Shown here: positions 45,577 through 57,894 of the stretch, in pieces
Layout of the letters: every line of letters begins with the position of its first letter
Position numbering within the stretch: position 1 is the first letter of the stretch
Assembly: GCA_037176725.1 (NCBI GenBank)
Contig: JAZBRS010000050.1
Location: forward strand, 10,682,001 to 10,746,000
Length of the DNA stretch: 64,000 bases
Origin: Posidonia oceanica
Lineage: Eukaryota > Streptophyta > Magnoliopsida > Alismatales > Posidoniaceae
Reading direction: 5' to 3'
Program-made: the position numbers and the translations under genes
The notes under the pieces: generated by a model
Seen by the model: the letters and a program-made list of their open reading frames with translations, nothing else
What the model was told of the DNA's origin: nothing
Databases searched by the model: none

Positions 45577-46617
45577 CTGCATTGTGCATGGAAACACGAT
45601 TAGTGGATTTACATGGAATAAAGTAGTGCAGAACAGCAGAGGACAAAAATCATATAAATCAGATCAGTAAAAGTTGCCACATAATAATGGTTTATGATGC
45701 ATCAGGATGTTAAAATTCAAAAGCAACATTCTTAATCTTGTCTAGGATGCAATCAGAAGGTGTGTCAAAGCCAATCGAACTCAATATCTGTTGGTGGCCA
45801 GTCAAACTCATCATCCCAAAATCACGCCAAAATACAAGCTTTTAGGTATTCTAGTTCACAAGGGGAAGTGTCAATATCAGACAGCTACACGTCCCTAAAA
45901 AAATACACACAGAAAATCCCAACTGACATGGATCAAATTCAATCGAAACAGTCAATAACTCAACATCCAGACTCCAGATGCCCATAGAAGAAGTGAAAAA
46001 ATCAGCTACCACAGTCAAAAGAGCAAACCCCCCAGATTCACAAAAACCCAAGCTTCCTCGACCCAAATCCATCTCCACCCACTACCCCACCAGCACACCC
46101 CACAAATCCAACCTCAAAGAGCACCATCACTTCCAACCGACCACCCACCAAGATCAACAACCCCAAATCTACCAACAAAGAACAAAGAGGGCGAGAGGAC
46201 GACTGGGTGAGAGGGCGGAGAGCCGGAGAGAGGGCGAGAGGGCAGAGGCCGGAGGGCGAGAGGGCGACACTGCGAGAGACGAGAGGTGTGTCGTCGGCGT
46301 TGCCACTCGCGAGGGGAAATGGGGGAGGGGAAATAGAAAATAGGGTTAGGGTTAGATGAAGGGTATACTTGTATATGATATTATATATTTATATTGTTAA
46401 GGAATTAGGGTTTATGTAAATTTACTAATGTACCCCTAGGTTAACGGGTTAACGGGTTACTTGTAGCATGCTACCCGAACCCTGACCCATTAAATTGATG
46501 GGTTAGCAGGTGACGGGTTAACGGGTCAACAGGTATGCAAAATTCTACCCTAACCCGTTCCTAACGGGTCGGATCAGGTCGAGTTAACGGTGGATACCCG
46601 ACCCACTTATAGCCCTA
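45577..46617. other. Right arm of the hAT element, possible captured CESA intron/5' region
   Basis: 45577-46150 is AT-rich like a plant intron or upstream region; 46180-46330 is GA/GC-rich; 46330-46617 holds the AACGGGT subterminal motifs. No domain is recognised. Confidence 0.5.
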
Positions 46618-46625
46618 GGCATACC

Positions 46626-47350
46626 ATTTGTTGACGTCGCTAGAGAGCCGAGTAGCACCACCGGAGATCAGCCCTACCTCAGATCCCGCGCCCCGCGCTC
46701 GCGGAGGTCCTCCCACGGAAGAGCACTGCAGCCTTGTACTTCCCACCTCGCCGCCGCAGCCTCGTCGGTGACACCACCACCTGCCGCCTCACACAGGAAG
46801 GAGGAAGATGAGAAGACAGTGTGGAAAATGAGGAAGAGAGGTGAAGAAGAAAGTTCAGGGCACGGTTTTTGTTTGAGCAAGTAATGCCAATGAAATCAAA
46901 TAGAAAACTTAGCAAATGTAACATGAAGCAAAAATAAATGAACAGTGTCCCTTTTTAAAATCGCAAAAATTTGGATTTTCTTTGGCAAGAATGGAGGGAT
47001 GCACCCCCAGGAGCAATGAGGCGGTTGTGGCAGTTACCCAGGTGGGGCCCACTAGGTTTTAAATCCTTCGGCATTCTAGGCAAATTTTCTTCAGGGGCCA
47101 AAGCGCAATTTACCCAGAAATTTGCATTTTACACTCTGATTTTGCAACAACCAATCAGAGATCCCTCTACTTGACAAAATTGTCACGGGGCCCAGTACAG
47201 GTGAACATCATCGAGGAGACTCCCAGAACAGTGAAATTTGCCTCAAAGCCCTGCAGTTTTGCAAAATTGCACACAAGTCCCTTGTTTTTCGCAAACGGCA
47301 AAAATGATCACAACACCGTGATAGAACTCTTGTTTCGATGTTCGGCAATG
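46626..47350. other. Continuation of the sequence split by the hAT element
   Basis: Up to about 46900 it is GC-rich and resembles the left flank at 39130-39460. Beyond that it changes to sequence with TTTGCAAAATTGCACACAAG-type phrases as in the internal 3' region of the Tat elements. No gene is recognised. Confidence 0.5.
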
Positions 47351-47356
47351 CTATCA

Positions 47357-48290
47357 CATCATTCGGGCTGATATCCCTAATTATTCGGTGATAGGTCCGT
47401 TAACCTGTCATCATTCGGGCTGATATCCCTAACTATTCGGCGATAGGTCCGTTAACCTGTCATCATTCGGGCTGATATCCCTAACTATTCGGCGATAGGT
47501 CAACCTGTCATCATTCGGGCTGATATCCCTAACTATTCGGCGATAGGTCCGTTAACCTGTCATCATTCGGGCTGATATCCCTAACTATTCAGCGATAGGT
47601 CCGTTAACCTGTCATCATTCGGGCTGATATCCCTAACTATTCGGCGATAGGTCCGTTAACCTGTCATCCACGGGCTGATATCCCTAACTATTCGGCAATA
47701 GGTCCGTTAACCTGTCATCATTCGGGCTGATATCCCTAACTATTCGGCGATAGGTCCGTTAACCTGTCATCATTCGGGCTGATATCCCTAACTATTCGGC
47801 AATAGGTCCGTTAACCTGTCATCATTCGAGCTGATATCCCTAACTATTCGGCGATAGGTCTGTTAACCTGTCATCATTCGGGCTGATATCCCTAACTATT
47901 CGGCGATAGGTCCGTTAACCTGTCATCATTCGGACTGATATCCCTAACTATTCGGCGATAGGTCCGTTAACCTGTCATCATTCGGGCTGATATCCCTAAC
48001 TATTCGGCGATAGGTCCGTTAACCTGTCATCATTCGGGCTGATATCCCTAACTATTCGGCGATAGGTCCGTTAACCTGTCATCCACGGGCTGATATCCCT
48101 AACTATTCGGCGATAGGTCCGTTAACCTGTCATCATTCGGGCTGATATCCCTAACTATTCGGCGATAGGTCCGTTAACCTGTCATCATTCGGGCTGATAT
48201 CCCTAACTATTCGGCGATAGGTCCGTTAACCTGTCATCATTCGGGCTGATATCCCTAACTATTCGGCGATAGGTCCGTCAACCTATCACT
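47357..48290 (+). repeat. Tandem array of 18 units of 52 bp
   Basis: Units carry the core CCCTAACTATTCGGCGATAG followed by GTCCGTTAACCTGTCATC. I count 18 copies, nearly identical; the third is shortened by about 7 bp. The variant CATCCACGGG replaces CATCATTCGGG only in units 7 and 15, eight units apart, suggesting a duplicated block of eight. The array lies in the internal non-coding region of a Tat element. Confidence 0.95.
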
Positions 48291-49790
48291 CGGCATATTC
48301 TGCTGCACACATTTGCCACTCTCTGCACGTATCACGTCATTTATCACTCTGCACGTTCATCTTGCACATATCTGTCATCATGCATATCACCTTCTGCACA
48401 TACATCCCATTTCTTGCATCCTATAAAGCACAAAAACGCCAAAAAAAAAAATCAAGAAAATCAAAAAACGCAAAAATATTTTCTCGCATTGTTGTTGGTT
48501 TTCCCTTTCATGTTTTCTTAAACCTAAAAAAAAAAAACCATAAAAAATACAAAATCGATGCAAAAACCTAAAAACATGCTTGTCCCTTCCCTTCTAAAAA
48601 ATACAAAACCCATAAACATTTGTATAATCAGAAACCTGGCTATGGACAAGCAAGCAGCACCTGGAGGATGTCAAGCAGTGACAGTCTCAGGCAGGTCTCA
48701 CCCGAGCAGCGCCATCTCTTGCATGTGGCTACAAAGTGAGATTGAGAGCAGAATAGAGCATCTCGCTAAGTTTTAGAACACTACAAGCGAGATCCACCTT
48801 ATCGAGAGAGTCCACCGAACATGGAGAGGACCAAAGTAGAGCGGAGCATAGCCAGAGGCTGTAAGCACACATTGCAGAGGTTGAGAGTGTACGCGGATCA
48901 GCCGAACTCTTAATGCCTCATCAGGGACCGCTACCCCAAGAGGGCGAAGACATGCATATCCCAAAAGAATAGAGATCATGTGAGCAAAAGAATATGATAA
49001 CTTGATATGCATGCTGAGCACAAAAGAAAAATGAAGAAAGAAGTCGAAGAAAGAAGGCGCTCATGAGAGGAGTGATTCGGACGAGCGTCAAAGCCACCTC
49101 AGTTATCAACATCAAGCGCCACACTGGCAACTGCACAAGACATCATATCTGGAGGACCTGGCCCCACCCTCCGAGTGCAGCAGCACGCTTCAACCCCTGT
49201 GCAGACAACACTTATTTCCAAGAAGGCTAGATGCAGATCCAATCACTCATGAGGGGAAAAGAAACATCATCCTGTGAGCGTCAAAAGCGGTAGTCGGTCC
49301 CCGAGGAATTAAGACGGGGGTTGTGAAGCTGCATCCAACGCTTTTGCTACCTACCTGCAGCCAAAGGCTATTCTCCGCGAAGCCAAAGCCTCGTCCTAAG
49401 CCAAGAGTGAGAAAGAGAGCCACCGACCACAACTCGGCATGGCGTTGCTCGAGGATCGAGTCTCCTAAGTCAGGAAGTGCAGAAGCACCCTTTTAGCACA
49501 GTTGCTTTTGAGTCCAAAGCCACCAAAAAATGCATGCTGTAATAACTTACCTTCTCTTCACCCTGTTTTCGAAAATCGGAGCCAAGGATGAGCACTTTTT
49601 GCCTGACCTCGCTCAGAGGCTCTGCGTTTTTCAAAGTTTTGCCGCCCACCGCGTTGGGTAGGTCCTGGATGAACGGCATGTCCCTCGTTTGTCACCTCGT
49701 GACGCTACGAAGCATGCCCGCGCTGAGACCATTGCACGCCCACCACTGGGGGTTTCCTGTTTTCTATGTATCTGCCTGCATCCCTCATTC
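48291..49790. other. Internal Tat region, no gene recognised
   Basis: A-rich near 48420-48600, then mixed sequence with short open frames that lack domains. Confidence 0.5.
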
Positions 49791-49794
49791 TTTG

Positions 49795-50250
49795 CATCCG
49801 GGCTGGCACCCCTAACTGCTTGGCGATGGGTTCGTCAACCTATCATCCATCCGCTCGTTCATCCACCCTTGCATTCTGGTGCCAGGGGCGCTTCGGCTGT
49901 CCCCTGGTATCATCCTGATACCAGGGGCATCCTTTTTTGGCTGCCCTTTGGTATCGTCCCCCTCACCTGAGCAGGCTGGCACCCTAAACTGCTCGGCGAT
50001 AGGTCCGTCAACCTGTCATCATCTCCAGCTGGTCATCCCCAGCTGAGTCCTCTCCGGGCTGGCACCCCTAACTGCTCGGCGATAGGTCCGTCAACTTGTC
50101 ATCATCCCCAACTGGTCATCCCCAGCTGAGTCCTCTCCGGGCTGGCACCCCAAACTGCTCGGCGATAGGTCTGTCAACCTGTCATCGTCCCCGGGCTGGC
50201 ACCCCTAACTGTCCGGCGATAGTTTCGTCAACCTATCATCCATTCATCTA
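49795..50250 (+). repeat. Diverged copies of the CCCTAACT-GGCGATAG repeat
   Basis: Five copies of GGGCTGGCACCCCTAACTGC-like units followed by TCGGCGATAGGTCCGTCAAC are spaced 70-190 bp apart. They are clearly related to the 52-bp array but mixed with other sequence, including the twice-repeated CTGATACCAGGGGCATC. Confidence 0.85.
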
Positions 50251-50444
50251 TCCATCCTCGCATTTCGGTACCAGGAGTGCTTCGGCTGTCCCCTAGTATC
50301 ATCCTGATACCAGGGGCATCTTGTTTGCTGCCCCTCGGTATCCCACTTCCATCTGCATTGGGCTGACATCCCCAACTGTCATGGGAGCGTCTCTGGACCT
50401 CTGCCGCACCTTCTGGTTCAGTATCCCGCCCCCTTTCCACCCTC

Positions 50445-50690
50445 ATTCAGGTTGATAGCCCTAAAATATCCGGTGATGAGTCCGTTAACTCCTTATTCGG
50501 GCTGATAGCCCTAACTATCCGGCGATGAGTCCGTTAACTCCTCGTTCGGGCTGATAGCCCTAACTATCCGGCGATGAGTCCGTTAACTCCTCGTTCGGGC
50601 TGATAGCCCTAACTATCCGGTGATGAGTTCGTCAACTCTTCAGCGAGCTGATAGCCCTAACCATCCGGCGATAAGTTCGTTAACTTATCA
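50445..50690 (+). repeat. Tandem array of five 48-bp units
   Basis: Core GGGCTGATAGCCCTAACTAT then CCGGCGATGAGTCCGTTAAC, five units, a third version of the same repeat family. Confidence 0.92.
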
Positions 50691-51589
50691 CCTCATTTCG
50701 TCGTAGTTTAATAGCATTCTGTTGCATATCATGGCATATCATCAGCATTCGCATTGCATGACATCATATAGCTTCATTGTGTCCTCTGTAGAGTCAGTCC
50801 TAGTATTGCATTTCATCATTGCACGGACATGGCGTGCTTGAGAATCGAACCCCTGGCTCGCGTATTGCCTAAGGTATCATCCTCGGCACCCGCAAGACTC
50901 TCGCAGCTTGCCGGCTTTGGATGATACTCGCAGTAGTATGCGGCCTTGGGATCGTTTTCCTGGTTCCGTATGCCCGGCGCTCAGCTGTTTATACCCTGCA
51001 TTCCACTGCATAACATTGCATAACATTGCACCCTTATTGCGCTACTGCTCCTCTGTGGTCCTTACACCAACTTCCGCACTTCGCCTTCCCGGGCCTGCGC
51101 CCGCCACCGCATGCACATCCACAGCATATTTACTTTTCAGCACTTTACTTTCCAGCATCTTTACTTTCCAGCATCTTTACTTTTCAGCCTTTTACTTTCA
51201 ACACTCGCATCGCCTATGCCTACAGCAGAAGCTTGGCAAACGGCACCCCCGTGCTAGAGCTGCACACCGCTCAGCGCACCCCCTCGCCCGACTCTCCCGA
51301 AGTATTGTCCGGCGATCTTGCATTGCATTTTCCACCCTCCTGCGTGCATGCACCATCTACCTTTCCCCCAGAGGAGTACAGCGCAGTAAGCTTTAGCATA
51401 AGCATACCATTTGCGTCTACACACTGCACATTCATCCATCTGCACCCTGCATTTTGCATTGCGGCAACGGGCTACGATTTTCGGTGCATCCGCCGAATAA
51501 GTAGCTCACACCCATAGCAACCCGCTGCTCTCGCCAGTCAAATGGGGTGTCCCGTCAACCCTGAGCAGCGGCCTCGCTCCGCTTGACCT
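50691..51589. other. Internal 3' non-coding region, homologous to 59790-60198
   Basis: The phrase GGCACCCCCGTGCTAGAGC-TGCACACCGCTCAGCGCACC and the later TTTTCGGTGCATCYGCCGAA have close matches at 59840-59890 and 60080-60110. No gene is recognised. Confidence 0.7.
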
Positions 51590-51607
51590 TGCTCAGGAAG
51601 GGGCATC
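51590..51607 (+). other. Polypurine tract before the giant LTR
   Basis: CTCAGGAAGGGGCATC precedes TGTTGATACCCC. The outer element has TTCAGGGAGGGGCATC in the same place, so both are 3' internal ends of related elements. Confidence 0.8.
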
Positions 51608-54600
51608 TGTTGATACCCCATTTCGACAGGCTAGATCGATTGGAACCCTCTGGTGGCTGCTGAACCCAAGTCTAGACCCAAACCCACTCCTTTCTCTCCT
51701 TCTTTCCCCTCAAAACAAGCCCAAACTCAACCTAGGATTACCCCCTTTTTCCGAACCTGAAAACTAACCAAAATCCATAGGAAAACTCACCCTTGGTGAC
51801 TTAGCAAACCCACCAAAAAGCCCGCAAAATTCAAATCAGAACCCCTCCCAAAAACCCTAGGAAACTTAAGCAAAACTACCCTTTTTCTACACCTCAAAAC
51901 TCCTCCAAAACTTTCTCAAAACCAAACGAAAACGCTGGGAACAAGACTAGAAATCCTAGACCCCACACCCGCCAAATTTCACCCCTTTCCGAGACCTCTA
52001 AGACCCCCTTTTGGCCAAATTATCGTTTTCTCTCTCCTGGATTATCATTTTCTCTCTCCTCTCTCTCTCCTGATTATCCTCCTCCTTTTCATCCCCTTTT
52101 CTCCCACTTTCTTGCCTGGCTATGGGCCCCCTTTGTGCTTCTATCTCTTCTCTATCTTATTTCTATTTTTACTTTATTTTTAGCATTTTCCTTGATTTTT
52201 AAAAATTGTTTCCTCCAACTCATCTCTTTTCTCCTTTATTCCCCCTTTTTTCCCTTTTCTTCTTCCTTCTCTTTTCCTCTTCCTTTCCCTTGCTAAAGTC
52301 CATAAAAAGCCTTAAAAATCTCCAAAACTCTAAAACATAAGAGAAACAAACCAAAACTCTAAGAAAAATAATTAAAAAACATTAAACGAATAATTGAAAA
52401 CCTAAAACTAACTAAATCAAGCTAAAATAGAAAATCAAGGATGCAAACTAAAAAATGCAAAACAAACTAAAATAAAATACTGTAAAATCAAGGAAAAAAC
52501 TAAAATAAAATCAAAACCAACCAAAAGTAAAAACCCTATCAAGAATAATAAAAAACAAACCCTAAGAAGAAGTAAACCAATTAAAAACACTAGGATAATT
52601 AATTAATGAAAGAAAAAAGCTTAACTTAACAAACCTAAGAAAGACAACCTAAGAACTTAAACCAAAAGAGAAAATGAGAAACAATTAAGAAGACTTAAAA
52701 ACACTTAATCAGACAAGAGAAACCTAATTAAAAAACATCAAGAAAAATTAACAAATAAAAAACCAAAAACCTAATTCAAAAGGACTTAAGAAAGAAAAAC
52801 CTGAAAGACCAGAACTAAAAAAGCCAAAACCCACTCTAATTAACCTAAAAATAAATCTTAAAAATCCTAATTAACATCCTAAGTACTTAACAAGAAAAAC
52901 ACAATTTAAAAAGACTTAACAACACTTAATCGAAATGGAAAATGAATTAAAAAACAAAAGAAAACCCTAAAACCCTAATCAAGCCCAAAACCCCTTTAAA
53001 CCACACTAATTAACCTAAAAACAGTCATTAAAAATTTTAATCAAGATCCTAACCTACAACACAATCACACTAATATTTTACTTATTTTTATTTTATTTTT
53101 CCTAATTTATTTCTCCCCTTTCTTTTCCTCCATTTCTCTTCCTCCTCCTATCTTTCTTTTCTCTGCTGGGCCCGTCAGCCCGTTTCCTCTCCTCTCTTTT
53201 TTCTTTCTTTTTTTCAAATTCCGCGGCCCAGCCCACGACGCAGCTCTCTTCTTCCTCCTTCCCTCCCTCTCCGCACAGTACCTCCTCTTCTTCTCTGAGC
53301 TCCTGCCACAGTCAGCCTTCTGCCGTTGCCAATCCTCGCCAGGCCTGCTCTCGCACGCCTCCTGCTCGGGCTAGACCGGCGTGCGCCGCACCGCGTCCGT
53401 GCTCCTACCATCGCCTCTTCTCGGCATTCAATTGCCGCAGACCTGCAGACCAAAAAAGAAGCCATCAGTAGAACCTTATCAGGAGGAGGAGAGGAAGAGA
53501 GGAGAAAAAACCAGAAGCATCCCCAGCAGAACCCGGACTCCTGTGTGCAATCCCAGCGAGAGAGAACCCACAATTCCCTCCGAAAACTCACCCAGAAAAC
53601 CAGAACTTCCCCTTCTTCCCTTCCCGGCGAACCAGAGACCAAAACTCCTCCAGAATCGCTCAGAATTGGCCCCCGAGTTTCACCCACACTCCCTGCAACA
53701 CGACCCTCCGCTCCACACACGAAACAACCCTAGCTCTCACCCCAGACACCCAAAAATCCAGACCGGAACCCAACACCACCGTCCCAAAAAATTCCCCGCA
53801 CCACAGGCCGCTTCTCCTCCCCAAACTCTGCCCCGTTGCTCGCCAGGACACTACCTCTCTAAGCCACCCAGCCTTCACCTCCAGTTCCCCTCACAGACGA
53901 CGTCCAGCACCACAAACACCTGCGGCCATTTTTGTCCAAAATCCACTACACCAGCAAACTTCACCCACAGCCTCCACAGACCTAACCTAACCTTCCAGAA
54001 ACATCCACCCGACCTTCAGCAAGCCACCGGAAGCCCCCGCTCGATCTAGAGGGCGACAGCCAGCTCCCCCCACCTCAGGCGACGTCTCCTGCACCCAAAA
54101 CCGCCGCTTGTTCCTTCGATCGTCGAACCTCCGCTCCAGGCATTCAGAAAGCTCCGGAGGGTTGCGTGGAGTCGACCCGGACGCTCGCAAGCCGCTGACG
54201 ACGCCCACACGCTCCGGACGGTCACCGCCGACAACTGCGGAACCCACCTGGGTCGGGAGGACGCCTCAGCCACCCAAACAGGTAACTTCTTCCCCCATTA
54301 GCTTCCTCTCCCTCTTCTCCTGCTTTCCCGCCCCTCAGAGGGGGATTTCGCGGCCGTTTCCGCGAGGTCAGCGCTGCTGCTGACCGTCTTCCCCGACGAG
54401 CTCGACGCTCGTCCCGTCGCGCCGAGCTGCAGAACGGCCCCCCGTCGGCCGTCCTAGCTCCACACGACCTCCCGGACTCCAGCCGTGGCCTCCGTTTCGT
54501 CCGACAGCGCCTCCTCACGCCGGACTGTCTCCAAATCCCTCTCAGGCCTCCGGTGGCTCCTCAGCTCTGCTCCAGGCCACGTCGCCGCTCGTCGGACATC

Positions 54601-57600
54601 CCCCGCGCTCCGCCAGGACCAGGCGACTCTCGCCCGCCGGTCCACCTCGCCTTCAGCCGCCGCTAGCCCCCTCTGTCGGCCACTAGTAGTAGTTGCTACA
54701 GTGGCCGGCAACCTGTAAATGCACTGTAGCGAAATTTCTTCTTACCTAGCTATTTTGCCCTAAAAATTGCTTTTTTGGTTTCAGTTTCCAATTATTCGCA
54801 TTCCGGTCCTTATTTAATTAAATCTGCTATGTTTATGATCTGAAATCATGCTAAATTGCATTAACTACTTGTGTTTCTCTGTATTTGCCCTTTAGTCCGT
54901 TTACTGTGCTCTTCAGTTATAAAAAATTATGCTTTAGCCCTCCTGTTTTCAATTTTCGCATGTAAGTCCTGCAGTAGATTATTTGATTTTAATGTATTAA
55001 GTTTACCATATCATATTGCATTCTGTATCCCTGTGCTTTACTGTTTTTACATTTAAATCCCATGCACTGTAGTAACTTAGGTTCTGATTTTAATTTTTGG
55101 TTGATGCATTGCATATTTTACCTTCTACTTTCTCATTTTTGCATCTAGGTCCATTTAAATGCACAGTAGTCATTTGGCATGCATATTTTGCATATTACAT
55201 TGCATTTTTCCCCCTGCATCTTTTAAAAATTGCATGTCAGTCCACAGACCTTGATTTCAGTGCATATTTTGCATATTAAATGGCATTCTTGACCTTGCAT
55301 GATTTGGAAATTACACATAGGTCCTTTTCATCATTATAAAATCATTTAAAATGCCTGTTTTACCCTTAAAATTGCATTTAAGCTCCCATGTTTGCAAAAT
55401 TGCATGTAGGCCCTCCACTTGCATTCCCAGACTCCCCAGAACCCCGTTTTCTGGAAAAATTGCATTTTAGACCCCAAGCTTTTACAAAATTGCATTCCTC
55501 TTGCCATTTGCTTTCAAAACTCCCCTGATGTATACCCACCTTCAAAAATCGCATTTTAATCCCAGTTCTTTGCAAAATTAACCTCAGACCCCTCCTGTCT
55601 TCAAAACCCCTGCCTGTAAGCCCCATGCTTTTCCAAACTTTAGCATTTAAACCCCTGTTTTCTTCTAAAATCCCTCCTGAGTCCTCTTTTGCATTTTGCA
55701 TGCATTTGCACTCATATAGTCTTGCATTTAGCATCTTTTGCACACACTAAAGCCCCTTTAGCTCCCTTTCATCTAGGAGGACCTTTTTGCACACCCCTAG
55801 GACCTCCTGAACACTTAGATCTGTTCTTCTCTCCTGTTCTGGCCTCTCCGTCTTGGAACTGCGATATCTTCCAATCCGACCGTTGGATCTCTCCAAATGA
55901 GCTGCCAGAGCGACCCCAGCGGAGCACTCTTCAGCATGGACCAATCGGATTTCAGATCAGGCTTCGGATGTCCAAGGTAAGTCCCCCTGAACTTCGGCAG
56001 TATTGTTTTGCATATCATTCGTATCGCATGGTTTTTGCGCACTCTTTTCGCTTTGTCTCGCACCGTTTTGCGTGCCGCTTCTTTGTCTTGCACCGTTTTG
56101 CGTGCCCTTTGGTTTTCTTGCCCCGTTTTGCATGCAGTTCTGTTTTCTTGCACCATTTTGCGTGTCGCTTCTCTGTCTTGCACCGTTTTGCGTGCCCTTT
56201 GGTTTTCTTGCTCCGTTTTGTGTGCAGTTCTGTTTTCTCGCACCATTTTGCATGCCGCTTCTTTGTCTTGCACCTTTTTGCGTGCCCTTTGGTTTTCTTG
56301 CTCCTTTTTGTGTGCAATTCTGTTTTCTCGCACCGTTTTGCGTGCCGCTTCTTTGTCTTGCACCGTTTTGTGTGCCCTTTGGTTTTCTCGCTCCGTTTTG
56401 CGCGCAGTTCTGTTTTCTCGCACCGTTTTGCGTGCCGCTTCTTTGTCTTGCACCGTTTTGGTGTCCTTTGGTTTTCTTGCCCTGTTTTGCGTGCAGTTCT
56501 GTTTTCTCGCACCTTTTTGTGTGTCGCTTCTCTGTCTTGTACCGTTTTGCGTGCCCTTTGGTTTTCTTGCTCCGTTTTGTGTGCAGTTCTGTTTTCTCGC
56601 ACCGTTTTGCGTGCCGCTTCTTTGTCTTGCACCGTTTTGCGTGTTCTTTGGTTTTCTTGCTCCGTTTTGCGTGTAGTTCTGTTTTCTCGCACTGTTTTGC
56701 GTGCCCTTTGGTTTTCTTGCTCCGTTTTGCATGCAGTTCTGTTTTCTCGCACCGTTTTGCGTGCAGCTTCTTTTTCTCGCACCGTTTTGCATGCCCTCTC
56801 GTTTTCTCGCTCCGTTTTGCGTGTCGCTTTGTTTCCTTGCTCTATTTTGCGCCCCTTTTCGTTTTCCTGCACTATTTCGCGTTCTTGTTCCGTTTCTCGC
56901 ATCGTTTTGTGTGTCAACCTCGTTTCTCGCATCGTTTTGCGTTCTCGCTTCGTTTCTCGCACCGTTTCGCGTGTTTTACGTTGTTTCCCCTTGCATGTCG
57001 CCCGCATTGCCTGTTTTCCCCGCTGTTTTGTTTTATCGCCCGCATTTGCATATAGGGCAGTGATGCTTGCTGTCTGGAGTTCTCACGAGCCAGTTTCGCC
57101 CGGTTCAGAACACAGACAGCGTTGTTGAGCGCTTAGATTGCACGTTTACTTTCTTGCATTGCTTTCCCCCACTTAGAGCACACCTTTGAGCATTTAGATA
57201 GGCATTCATTGGCACTTAGGCATTTAAAGTCTGCATTTCCCTGCGTATGCGAGCGTAAGCCTAGAAAGACCGATTCTCGGGCGTGTCGGGGGTGCCTAAC
57301 ACCTTCCCCGCGCGTAACAGGAGTCCTTGCCCTCTCTCTTGGCCCGCAATGACCATATTGCCCTTGTCCTAGGCACGAGTCATATCATTTGCATTCATTT
57401 GCATCTCATTTCTTTTGCATTGCCCTGCATTGCATCTTTTGCTTGGTTTTGCGTGATTATTCACGCATTTCCCCGATTTTCCTTGTCTCCCGATCTAATA
57501 GACTTGGTGGCGATTCCGATTTTGTCTTATCTTCTTCTTTTCTTTCTTTTTTTTCTCTCTTTTAAATGTTTTCGAGTTAAGTCTTCCTTCTCGGATATAG

Positions 57601-57683
57601 CCGCTAATAGTGAACCTGATTCTGATCGGTGCACACGAGCTTTGGCAATGTGCATGGACGATCTGAACACCGGGATTACTACA
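51608..57683 (+). repeat. Giant Tat-like LTR (LTR C, 6.08 kb)
   Basis: It begins TGTTGATACCCC after a polypurine tract and ends GGGATTACTACA. The end is confirmed by the reversed copy at the window edge, whose similarity starts at exactly this point. It is one of the longest LTRs I would expect in plants. It contains an A-rich zone, a GC-rich zone with domain-free open frames, a tandem-repeat zone (56040-57000) and the conserved GTGCCTAACACCTTCCCCGC block at about 57290. Flanks GCATC and GCAGA do not form a TSD. Confidence 0.88.
56040..57000 (+). repeat. Expanded 30-bp / 90-bp repeat array in LTR C
   Basis: About thirty 30-bp submonomers, each with TTTTGCGTGC or a close variant and a TTTTCTTG/TCTCGCACC half, form a 90-bp higher-order unit. 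Because 30 is a multiple of three and stops are absent, several frames stay open on both strands (up to 479 codons); these are not genes. Confidence 0.93.
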
Positions 57684-57894
57684 GCAGAGCAATGACATTT
57701 AGCAAATTACAAAAACAACCCTCAGTTATCTAAAAATTGCATACAGGCCCCTAGCTTTTGCATGAGCACCGGGAATGGCCACAGCCCGAGGCAGAGCCCT
57801 CACGGCAGCGCATCGATGTTTGTCGCACCATGAATGCCCTGGACAAATAACAGAACGGTAGCATCCGTCAGCCTGTAGGCCAATTCTATCATAG
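57684..57894. other. Sequence right of LTR C
   Basis: Non-coding. It holds AAATTGCATACAGGCCCCTA-type phrases that recur in the following duplication. Confidence 0.5.

Larger units (their letters stand above)
39468..46617. mobile_element. hAT-type DNA transposon with 8-bp TSD, carrying nested and captured DNA
   Basis: The termini TAGGGGTGTAAACGGGTCGG and, at the other end in reverse complement, TAGGGCTATAAGTGGGTCGG match at most positions. They are flanked by the identical octamer GGCATACC (39460-39467 and 46618-46625). Eight-base duplications and TAGGGNTNTAA ends are the mark of hAT elements. Subterminal AACGGGT motifs are dense on both sides (39520-39640 and 46440-46590). No transposase is present, so it is non-autonomous. 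It holds a truncated giant LTR (39838-45413) and a cellulose synthase fragment. Confidence 0.9.

Noticed and set aside
47357..48290. CRISPR-like array
   Set aside because: Units are contiguous 52-bp repeats without unique spacers, in plant DNA.
53214..54049. 168- and 222-codon ORFs in LTR C
   Set aside because: Same GC-rich LTR zone as in LTR B, frames not conserved between the two LTRs.
55689..57128. 479-codon ORF and its antisense 325-350-codon ORFs
   Set aside because: They follow the 30-bp repeat period, which is a multiple of three and free of stops in several frames; no domain, and they lie in an LTR.
39838..57683. LTR B and LTR C as the two LTRs of one insertion
   Set aside because: They are much more diverged from each other than the outer LTR pair, and LTR B lies wholly within the hAT borders.
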